From: an uncultured Methanobrevibacter sp.
GTDB taxonomy: Archaea > Methanobacteriota > Methanobacteria > Methanobacteriales > Methanobacteriaceae
DNA length: 64,000 nucleotides
Assembly: GCF_937881195.1 (NCBI RefSeq)
Contig: NZ_CALGFC010000007.1
Span: 22,230 to 86,229, forward strand
Reading direction: 5' to 3'
Part shown: positions 57,018 to 64,000 of the stretch, piece by piece
Position numbering within the stretch: position 1 is the first letter of the stretch
Layout: each line of letters starts with the position of its first letter
The notes under the pieces: generated by a model
Told to the model about the DNA's origin: nothing
The model's database searches: none
Seen by the model: only the letters and a program-made list of their open reading frames with translations
Position numbers and translations under genes: made by a program

Positions 57018-57746
57018 TTAAAAATGCTCACAATAACTTTGAAATCTACATTTATTACATTTATTAGGGTTTTTTGTAGGTAAAAATGGTTTTGATCCTT
57101 CAAAAAGTCCATGCATACGATTTATTAAAAATTTAATTTTTTTCTCATTATTTTCATCAAATTCTTCAATCCAAAAAATGTTATTTGTGCCTCGCTCACG
57201 TAAAGCTGCTTTTATTTTTCTTTTATCATTTTTTTGTGAGAATAATGTTGTTTGACTATTTACTGGAGATTCGTTAATCATAGACTTAAAAGCTAAAGAA
57301 TAGGCTAAAACTTGATTAATAGTTGAAGGATAAGGTATTTTTCCAGGTTTATCATCAATAATAACAAATTCATCAGGAGTCATCCATATCTCATCGATAA
57401 ATCCCCTAATCCCATATTCTGGTGCAACAACAAAAAACTCTCTGGAAATAGCTGCTTCCTTCATGGAAGTCTTTAAAACCTCATCAAAAGTTGTTGGAAC
57501 TGCATCTTCTTTAAATTTATTTTCAAGTTTTTGATGTTCTTTTGTTCCTAAGGTCATTGCAGTAGTTGGTGCTGTTTCAATCCCTTTAAAATATTGAAGA
57601 TATAAGCTATACTCACAATAACCTTGTTGATTTAACCAACTAATAGGAAAATTATTTCTACCATTAATAATTTGAATGCCTTTAATTTTAGGATGATTTT
57701 CAGCATCATATCTAATATTTGGATTATTTATTAACTTATTTTTCAT
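57018..57746 (-). CDS. orphan Cas4-like PD-(D/E)XK Fe-S nuclease
   Basis: The 242-residue protein has the layout of Cas4/RecB-type nucleases: a first Cys near residue 43 (GYCEYSLYL), the LGTKEHQKLE His motif, the active site as FIDEI with VIIDDKPGK (D...DxK), the QVLAYSLAF helix and a C-terminal CNKCRFQSYC that with the first Cys can hold a 4Fe-4S cluster. Cas4 proteins trim spacers; free-standing relatives act in DNA repair or in mobile elements. There is no CRISPR array or other cas gene in the window. It is divergent from a secreted nuclease with a duplicated 40-bp sequence between them. Confidence 0.85.
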   Translation of the reverse strand: MKNKLINNPNIRYDAENHPKIKGIQIINGRNNFPISWLNQQGYCEYSLYLQYFKGIETAPTTAMTLGTKEHQKLENKFKEDAVPTTFDEVLKTSMKEAAISREFFVVAPEYGIRGFIDEIWMTPDEFVIIDDKPGKIPYPSTINQVLAYSLAFKSMINESPVNSQTTLFSQKNDKRKIKAALRERGTNNIFWIEEFDENNEKKIKFLINRMHGLFEGSKPFLPTKNPNKCNKCRFQSYCEHF

Positions 57747-57799
57747 GAAAATTCACATATAATAGTTATAATGATTTATAAATAAATATATATTTATAA

Positions 57800-57880
57800 T
57801 TTATAATAATTATATTTATTTAATATACAAAATATGGAAATTTATAATAATTATATTTATTTAATATACAAAATATGGAA
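57800..57880. repeat. exact 40-bp tandem duplication in the divergent promoter region
   Basis: The bases from 57800 to 57839 are repeated from 57841 to 57880 with a 41-bp period. Each copy contains TATATTTATTTAATATA, a TATA-like palindromic element. It lies between the start of the Cas4-like gene (57746) and the thermonuclease start (57901), so it duplicates promoter material for one or both genes. Confidence 0.85.
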
Positions 57881-57900
57881 CTTAATAATTGAAGATATAT

Positions 57901-58440
57901 ATGAAAAAAAGAAACAAGAGAATCATCATAATTATATTTTTAATATTTTTATTGTTTAGCATTGGAGGGAAACTTTTAAATGATTTAGACAATCAAAATA
58001 TTTCAAATAGCAATAATAATATTTATGGAAATCAAAGTAATCAAAACTACAATTATAGTGAAAACCACCCTAATATTACAATAAATTCTAAAAATTATAA
58101 TAAATATTACGAAGCTAAAGGTTTTTGTGAAAATGTTGTGGATGGAGATACAATTGATGTTTCTGGAGTAGGTAGAATAAGACTTGTAGGAATAAATACT
58201 CCCGAAAGAGGAGAAGAAGGTTATCAAAATTCAACAGATTTTGTTAAACAAAAATGTCTTGGAAAAACAGTTTATTTAGACATTGATGATGTTAAAAACA
58301 AAGATAAATATGGAAGAGTTTTAGCAATTGTATATATAGATGGAATAAGCATAAATGAAGAATTATTAAAAAGAGGTTATGCAGAAATAATGTATATACC
58401 TCCATCTGAATTCCAAAAAGGATTTGGAATTATTTCATGA
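57901..58440 (+). CDS. secreted or membrane-anchored thermonuclease (SNase-like)
   Basis: I use ATG 57901 (MKKRNK); the frame opens at TTG 57891 or earlier, without RBS. The protein has a signal anchor (about 8-24), an Asn/Ser-rich linker (25-70) and a staphylococcal-nuclease domain (about 75-175): VVDGDTIDV, RIRLVGINTPERGE with the catalytic Arg and Glu, and YGRVLAIVYIDG with the second Arg. The Ca2+ ligand Asp of the classical enzyme is Asn here (INTPE), as in many prokaryotic members. It probably degrades extracellular nucleic acids for defence or nutrition. Confidence 0.9.
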   Translation: MKKRNKRIIIIIFLIFLLFSIGGKLLNDLDNQNISNSNNNIYGNQSNQNYNYSENHPNITINSKNYNKYYEAKGFCENVVDGDTIDVSGVGRIRLVGINTPERGEEGYQNSTDFVKQKCLGKTVYLDIDDVKNKDKYGRVLAIVYIDGISINEELLKRGYAEIMYIPPSEFQKGFGIIS

Positions 58441-58619
58441 TTTAACTCATATAATTAGTTAAATTAAGTAATAAATAATATCTATCACATATTAAAACTT
58501 AATTGTCATTAAAATTTTTTATTAGTCATTAAACTTTTTCAGTTTTTAAATTTGAGTTAATAATTAGAAAAATAATTAAAAATTTAGTTTAATATTAAAA
58601 TATTAAACTAATAATTATT

Positions 58620-59990
58620 TTATTTTTTCTTATATACTAATATTAAAATTCCTAAATTCTTTTTATTGAATTTATATGGTAACAAATTTTTAGCTTTGAT
58701 AGAAAAAGACTTTTTAGATTTATTATAATTAAAAACAACATTTTTATAGCTATATTTAACTAACTTATATTTAGAAGATATCTTTCTATTAAATGTCTCT
58801 GATTCTAAAGAATTACCATTATTTTTAATATAATACTTTCTATAAACCATTTTACCTTTATTTTTACTATTTTTTAATTTAAGAACAATATCTGATTTAC
58901 CAATAACATACTTAGAAGCAGAACCATTAAATGAAGCTTCATTTATATTAGTTGTTCTAGCACTAGTTGTATTATTGTATTTTTTAAAAACAATTTGAAC
59001 ATTAAAATTCAAATTAGATCTTTTAATGGCGAAAGTGGCTATACCATTTTTATTAGTCAGAGCAGAACCAATATACTTACCATTAACATAGAAATATAAC
59101 TTCTTATTGGAAAAAACATCCCCAAATTTAGCTAAAATAGCTTTAAAAACTATAAGGTTGTTTTTCTTCAAATGAACATTAAGATGAATATAAGGATTTA
59201 TATTAGCTATAGTGCCTATTTCAACAATATTTGTAAGTTCTTTATTATGAGGAACACTAGGATGACTATAGGGACCACTTATATAAAATAAATCTGAACT
59301 ACCAATAGTATTGTTTATAAATCTTGAATTTGACAACTTTAAAGAAATATAATCAGCCATAATACTAATTAAAGCATCATATGCATTATTATTAACAAAA
59401 GTTAAATTATCTAAATTTAGAGTTTTATCAAATCCTGAAACATGAATCAACCCATAAACTCCACCAATACTATTATTAATAAATTCAGTACTTTTAATAG
59501 TTATATTATGACCACCATAAAGACTATCAATACCACCAAAACCATTTTTAAAAATTGAATCAATGACAAAAAGCTCACCAGTGCTTAAAATTTCACTACC
59601 ATAACGATTATTATCAAATGTAGTATTAATAACCTTTAATGATCTAAAATTAGAAATTAAATGAGTACCATGACCATTTCTTATTGTTAAATTCACTAAA
59701 GTCAAAGAACCATTACTCACTGTAAACAATTCTCCATATCCAACATCAATAATAGCTAAATTTTTATTTAATCCAATAATAGTAGTATTTTTTGTAACAT
59801 TAATCCCTTTATTCATAGAACCATTATAAACACCATCATCCAAATAAATAGTATCATAATTATTTACAACATTTTTTAAAGTATTATTTGTATTATCTAT
59901 GGTTATAGATGATGCAGATACTATATTAATGGTTGTACAAATCATTAACAATATAAATAGTAAAATAGTAATTTTTTTAAATATTTTCAT
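58620..59990 (-). CDS. secreted beta-helix adhesin-like protein
   Basis: The 456-residue protein starts with a signal peptide (about 1-26, VSASS). Residues about 40-250 form a right-handed beta-helix (NNTLKNVVNNYDTIYLDDGVY start, then GLIHVSGF-like and NNTIGS turns). An Ig-like module with YFYVNGKYIGSALTNKNG lies near 300-340, and a C-terminal repeat-type domain (about 370-456) is rich in Lys and Tyr (KYVIGKSDIVLKLKN, NFNKKNLGILILVYKKK). Such proteins are common surface proteins of Methanobrevibacter, thought to bind partner cells or host material. It starts 18 bases after the transglutaminase protein gene and is probably cotranscribed. Confidence 0.88.
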   Translation of the reverse strand: MKIFKKITILLFILLMICTTINIVSASSITIDNTNNTLKNVVNNYDTIYLDDGVYNGSMNKGINVTKNTTIIGLNKNLAIIDVGYGELFTVSNGSLTLVNLTIRNGHGTHLISNFRSLKVINTTFDNNRYGSEILSTGELFVIDSIFKNGFGGIDSLYGGHNITIKSTEFINNSIGGVYGLIHVSGFDKTLNLDNLTFVNNNAYDALISIMADYISLKLSNSRFINNTIGSSDLFYISGPYSHPSVPHNKELTNIVEIGTIANINPYIHLNVHLKKNNLIVFKAILAKFGDVFSNKKLYFYVNGKYIGSALTNKNGIATFAIKRSNLNFNVQIVFKKYNNTTSARTTNINEASFNGSASKYVIGKSDIVLKLKNSKNKGKMVYRKYYIKNNGNSLESETFNRKISSKYKLVKYSYKNVVFNYNKSKKSFSIKAKNLLPYKFNKKNLGILILVYKKK

Positions 59991-60008
59991 AAAAATCCCT
60001 CAAAAGTA

Positions 60009-61985
60009 TCAATAGACATATAAAACATCACATAGTACATATTTATAAACATTATTTGGATTATAAGCAAAATTATAATAGTTAGAATAGTCCAACAACC
60101 TTTGATAATCCCATAAAGGAATAGGTAATCCACTATAATAATTAACACCATCTAATGTTCTATCCCCACCAAATACAGACTCAATACCATAATATATTAT
60201 TTTATTTCCATTAGAATCCCAAACAATATCCATAGGTCCTTTTTGATAAAAGTTATCCTGATTTGGATATACATTACCTGAACTTGTCTGAGGTTCAATA
60301 ATTACTCCATACCATTTTCCATTTTTAATACTATATGCTGCAACAATCATATGCCCGGGAATATTAATATAAGAAACTGGAAGTCCTGCAGTTCTAGCTA
60401 ATGAAACAAAAAGATTAGAAAATCCAACACAATTAGTATCATTTTTAATAGATTTGTTATTTATTCTTTTAAGAACTTCTGCACCACCTGCAGGAGGTAT
60501 TAATCCACCAGGAACTTCGTACAAATAAACACAATTATCTCCAACCCAACTTTGAATAGCCCTAAGTTTCTTCTCAGGAGTCAAGAGACCCTTAGCACCT
60601 GAAGATTTGGATTTTAAAGATGAACTAACTAATATTTTAAGAGTTTGTTTGCTTATGGAAGATTGATTAACATCAGCAACACCACTGTAACCCCATAAAA
60701 ATTTTCTTAAATTTGAAGGTACTTTCTCTGCTCCTAAAAGGTAAGCATTATCTGATGCATATTGACCAATAGTTTTAGTTATAATTTTACCATTAGATAG
60801 CTTAATTTGTAATTTATCTTTTCTATAAGGATAATAACGTTTAGATTTTTTATTTTTATCCATATTATAAACATCAGTATTAGCTATTCTAGCACTAAAT
60901 TTAAATTTAGTAGTTGATTTATTGAATATACCTCCACCATTAAATGTAGCTGTAAACATGAAATCCTTCCATTCATAGGTAGGGTATGTATTAATATCAA
61001 CATAAGAACCTGTTTTAGATTTAAACTTAGTATTTATAGCTTTGCCATTAACATATAGTTTAAATTTAGTACCCGGTTTAACAACATATTTTTTTGCTGT
61101 TTTGCCATTAATTTTAACACTTTTATAATTATCAGCCCATATTGGCACATCTTCTCCAATCTTAATATTATTGTTATAACCATTAACCTTAACTTTCAAC
61201 TTTGTTTTACCATATTGAACAACTTTATTTACTAATGATGTAGATAAACCAATTGATGCCTTATTTTTATTAAATTTAACAGTTTTAGCAATAGTTAAAC
61301 TATTCTTTTTGGAAAAGATAGCTGCACCTTTATGAGCGGAATTACTATTAAATTTAGAATTTCCTTTAATTGAAGTTTTACTAGAAGTATAAATACCACC
61401 ACCATTAGAACTAGCATGATTATTAAAAAAAGTACTTTTATCAATAGTCAAACCAGATGAAGAATATATCGCTCCACCATTTATAGCTCTATTATTTGTA
61501 AATGTTGCCCCAACAATATTTAAATTAGCTGTTGAATATATTGCTCCACCATTTAAAGCATTATTATTAATAAAATCACAGTTAACAATATTTAAATTAG
61601 CACTACTAGTACTAATAGCTCCACCAAAAATATTAGTTTTAGCATTTCTAAAAATCAGATTTTCTAAACGAACATTATTACCCCTAATTACCATTATCTG
61701 TGTCTGACTACCACTACCATCCAAAATAGCTTTAGAACTAGAAGATTGACCTTTAATAATAATATTATTACTATTTAAATTAATATTAGAATTAGTATTA
61801 GAATAATAAGTTTTATTTCCTAATAAAATAGTATCCCCAGAATTAGAACTATCAATTGTATTTTGTATATCATCAAAATTAGATCCATTAACCGTATTAT
61901 AAGCAGCAGAAACCGTTCCAAAAGACAATATAACACTTACAAAGAATAGTAAAATAAATATTTTAATATTATGTTCTTTTTTCAT
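60009..61985 (-). CDS. secreted beta-helix protein with transglutaminase-like domain
   Basis: I use ATG 61985 (MKKEHN), giving 658 residues, because the signal peptide (to VSAAY, about residue 28) follows it and GGAGAC lies upstream. Residues about 30-240 are a polymorphic-outer-membrane-type beta-helix with GGAIY/GGGIY turns. Ig-like beta modules follow (about 250-380). A transglutaminase-like domain lies at about 460-590, with Cys in TNCVGFSNLF, His in PGHMIVAAY and a later Asp/acidic residue in VIIEPQT. The C-terminal part ends in a Tyr-rich stretch. Transglutaminase-like domains act as peptide ligases or hydrolases and here may link or process wall peptides; the substrate is not known. 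Confidence 0.88.
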   Translation of the reverse strand: MKKEHNIKIFILLFFVSVILSFGTVSAAYNTVNGSNFDDIQNTIDSSNSGDTILLGNKTYYSNTNSNINLNSNNIIIKGQSSSSKAILDGSGSQTQIMVIRGNNVRLENLIFRNAKTNIFGGAISTSSANLNIVNCDFINNNALNGGAIYSTANLNIVGATFTNNRAINGGAIYSSSGLTIDKSTFFNNHASSNGGGIYTSSKTSIKGNSKFNSNSAHKGAAIFSKKNSLTIAKTVKFNKNKASIGLSTSLVNKVVQYGKTKLKVKVNGYNNNIKIGEDVPIWADNYKSVKINGKTAKKYVVKPGTKFKLYVNGKAINTKFKSKTGSYVDINTYPTYEWKDFMFTATFNGGGIFNKSTTKFKFSARIANTDVYNMDKNKKSKRYYPYRKDKLQIKLSNGKIITKTIGQYASDNAYLLGAEKVPSNLRKFLWGYSGVADVNQSSISKQTLKILVSSSLKSKSSGAKGLLTPEKKLRAIQSWVGDNCVYLYEVPGGLIPPAGGAEVLKRINNKSIKNDTNCVGFSNLFVSLARTAGLPVSYINIPGHMIVAAYSIKNGKWYGVIIEPQTSSGNVYPNQDNFYQKGPMDIVWDSNGNKIIYYGIESVFGGDRTLDGVNYYSGLPIPLWDYQRLLDYSNYYNFAYNPNNVYKYVLCDVLYVY

Positions 61986-62783
61986 TATGTTAAGTCTCCA
62001 TGTAAATTTTTTATGCAAATTCTTTATAATGTTAAAAACAGCCATCATTTTGATTCTTTATTATATTATAGTGACTATTCACTTAATAAATGATAAATCT
62101 TCAATGAAAAAAATGAAGAAAAAATAAAAAATCTAGCTCTTTAAAAAATAAGAATTATACTAATTTACTATTAACTATATTAGTATAATTAAATATTATA
62201 AATATAATTAAATATTTAATAAATTAAAATTTAATATAATTATACTACCATAATCAATATTATATTATTTATATAATCTTTATAATATATATAATTTATT
62301 ATTAACTTACAAAAAAGTTTATAGAAATATATAATAAAATCATTGATAAAAAGAGATTAAATAATGAATTAAAATTGAAAATAAAATAAAAAAATATCTT
62401 TTATAACATTTTTAAAATAATAGAGAATAATCATTACCCCCTTGACAAAATAATCCATTAATAACATCAAACAATATCTTGAGAAAATATGTATAAAATC
62501 AAAGAAAAAATTAAAATATAAAAGTATATATAAAAAAACTAGTATGAAAAGTAAATATAAATTATAACTATAAAAAAGAATAGAAAAAGCAAATATGAAG
62601 TATAACTATAAAAAAGAATAGAAAAAGCAAATATGAATTATAACTATAAAAAAGAATAGAAAAAGTAAATATGGAATTATAAGTATAAAAATAATATAAA
62701 AAAGAGAATAATTGAGTTATATTCCTATTGAACTTAAATATATAAAAATCTTATAAATATTTTATTATAAATTAAGTAATTTA
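61986..62783. repeat. gap with a 38-bp tandem repeat
   Basis: AACTATAAAAAAGAATAGAA occurs at 62566, 62604 and 62642 (period 38), with a fourth diverged copy near 62681. The unit ends in AAAGCAAATATGAA. The bases 62049-62500 are A/T-rich, with a (TATA)n stretch near 62270-62300 that could belong to the promoter of the adhesin pair. No gene is seen. Confidence 0.6.
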
Positions 62784-63593
62784 TTATTTACTAGCATCCA
62801 CAATATTATATTTAATACCTTCATCTTCTAATTTTCTTATTATGCCCTTAGACATATCTCCAACAACTAAAACTAAAACATTTAAACCTTTTTTTGCAGC
62901 AGATATACTAGAAGCAGATATTGCAAATTCAATATCAACAGGAATATTTAATTTATCAGCTACTGCCCTGGAAACTGTTCCCATAGCCCCAAATTTATCA
63001 ATTTTATCAATTCCCCATTTTTTAAAATCAGAAGTATATAATGATTTAATTAAATCAAAATCAGCATTACGTGATCCTCCTTGTTTAATTGTTGGTAAAG
63101 TAACAATAACTACTTGACCTACTTTTAAATCAATAGTACCATTTAAAGAACTTAAAGGAACATCTTCACCTTTTTTAACATCAGATAAAACTTCAGCAGA
63201 TGCAGTTTGTTTAGATTTATTTGCATAAAGAAGTCCTCCTTCCATAAATAAACCAACTTCTTCTCCTTCATTTAAATCTTCAGTAGCAATAGCTGGCCAT
63301 ATAGACTTATAATAATTCATAGTTTCTAAAACATCATCAGAATATTTTCTAAGACTAATAGCATCTTTTTTAACTTTAGCTATCCCTTTTTGTGTTATTT
63401 TATAAGGAGCTCTTCCATCTTTAGAAGTTATATACATTTCTTCAATTAAAGTTTTTATATTCTCAGATACGGCCTGTACAGTTATTCCTAAGCGTTCAGC
63501 TATATCTTTTTGACGTAAATGAGGTTCTTGTTTTGATATCTCACTTAATATCTGAAAATGGGTCATTTCTCCTCTTTTTTTAAAGATTTTCAT
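62784..63593 (-). CDS. winged-helix transcriptional regulator with C-terminal sensor domain
   Basis: I place the start at ATG 63593 (MKIFKKRGE), since GGAAGG lies just upstream, giving 269 residues. The N-terminal 75 residues form a MarR-like winged helix: FQILSEISKQEPHLRQKDIAERLGITVQAVSENIKTLIEE, with the recognition helix in TVQAVSENIKTL. The remaining 190 residues form a conserved archaeal domain (SLNGTIDLKVGQVVIVTLPTIKQGG, GTVSRAVADKLNIP, VLVLVVGDMSKGI) that probably senses a ligand. It may regulate nearby genes, but the targets are unknown. Confidence 0.85.
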   Translation of the reverse strand: MKIFKKRGEMTHFQILSEISKQEPHLRQKDIAERLGITVQAVSENIKTLIEEMYITSKDGRAPYKITQKGIAKVKKDAISLRKYSDDVLETMNYYKSIWPAIATEDLNEGEEVGLFMEGGLLYANKSKQTASAEVLSDVKKGEDVPLSSLNGTIDLKVGQVVIVTLPTIKQGGSRNADFDLIKSLYTSDFKKWGIDKIDKFGAMGTVSRAVADKLNIPVDIEFAISASSISAAKKGLNVLVLVVGDMSKGIIRKLEDEGIKYNIVDASK

Positions 63594-63945
63594 TATATCC
63601 TTCCTAAACATACACAATTAAATTTAATTATATTTATATTTAAACAATTAATAATTTATACTTTTGTAATAATATCATACCTTAAAATTATTTTAATCCA
63701 TACTTAATATTTTTTTTTAGAATAATTTCAAATAAACAAATAAATTAAATTAGTTAGCTATATGAAATTTTATAAAAAACAAATTTTAAATTTTTTATAT
63801 TAAAAATTTTATAATACTTATTTTATAATACTTATTTTATAACCCATATTTTATAATACTTATTTTATAATACTTATTTTATAAGATGATATTTGTATTA
63901 AAATTTTTTATATTTAAAGAATTATAAAAAAATAAAAACAATTCA
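63594..63945. repeat. 15-bp tandem repeats and AT-rich gap
   Basis: TTATAATACTTATTT (15 bp) repeats about six times between 63800 and 63885, with one variant (TTATAACCCATATTT). The promoter of the regulator gene lies near 63620-63660. No coding sequence is seen. Confidence 0.7.

Positions 63946-64000
<55 letters not shown>

Noticed and set aside
57018..57746. A CRISPR-Cas locus around the Cas4-like gene
   Set aside because: No direct repeats with spacers and no other cas gene are present; the only nearby repeat is a simple 40-bp duplication.

Overview
The window is a strongly AT-rich stretch of an archaeal chromosome, most likely from a Methanobrevibacter-type methanogen (order Methanobacteriales). 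The evidence is a giant surface protein carrying pseudomurein-binding repeats, an archaeal glutamate synthase split over three genes, archaeosine tRNA-guanine transglycosylase, an archaeal NAC protein, the argJ/argB/aksF neighbourhood of Methanobacteriales, beta-helix adhesin-like proteins and TATA-box promoters. The genus is inferred. I found no rRNA, tRNA, CRISPR array, IS element or intact prophage. One orphan BRO/DinD-type gene is the only phage-like gene.

Layout. 158-9203 (-): a 2370-residue surface protein (16 pseudomurein-binding repeats, two beta-helix regions, a C39-like cysteine peptidase domain, a hydrophobic C-terminal region), followed on the same strand by a six-helix membrane protein and two very small membrane proteins, and preceded by a small secreted protein. 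9715-13377: alpha/beta hydrolase, BRO/DinD-like protein, MATE exporter. 14202-18112 (-): operon pdxT - amidotransferase subunit - GXGXG subunit - FMN/Fe-S subunit of glutamate synthase, ending in a hairpin plus T-tract. 19156-25966: HEAT-repeat protein, homoisocitrate-type dehydrogenase, argB, glutamate decarboxylase, argJ. 26471-27904: a small membrane protein with a structured leader, and a ribbon-helix-helix protein. 28130-34899 (-): membrane-anchored GGDEF/GTP-cyclohydrolase-III-like protein, NYN ribonuclease, calcineurin-like phosphoesterase, NAC, QueG-like Fe-S protein, an unknown protein and a TPR protein. 35159-39054 (-): tgtA (apparently with a non-AUG start) and an MnmC-like tRNA methyltransferase. 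39284-50186 (-): a surface-glycan locus (colD, a fucose-synthase-like reductase, gmd, three glycosyltransferases, UDP-xylose synthase, a nucleotidyltransferase-cupin fusion, glmS). 51173-54632 (+): purC-purS-purQ, then cobA-hemD. 55092-63593: DEAD-box helicase, an orphan Cas4-like nuclease divergent from a secreted thermonuclease, two beta-helix surface proteins (one with a transglutaminase domain), and a winged-helix regulator.

The most interesting observations are these. (1) The glycan locus encodes a clear ColD (His188 in place of the PLP lysine) beside Gmd and a fucose-synthase homologue whose two epimerase residues are both replaced, which suggests a GDP-3,6-dideoxyhexose of unusual stereochemistry. 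(2) The giant C39 surface protein sits next to a set of small membrane proteins. (3) tgtA seems to start at ATA or ATT behind a perfect Shine-Dalgarno. (4) A locally GC-richer patch at 18832-18918 looks like a small RNA gene. (5) A leader with mutually exclusive hairpins lies before the 105-residue membrane protein. (6) A membrane-bound relative of the GTP cyclohydrolase III palm fold is present. Intergenic DNA is long, AT-rich and full of short tandem repeats, several of which begin in the last codons of a gene.
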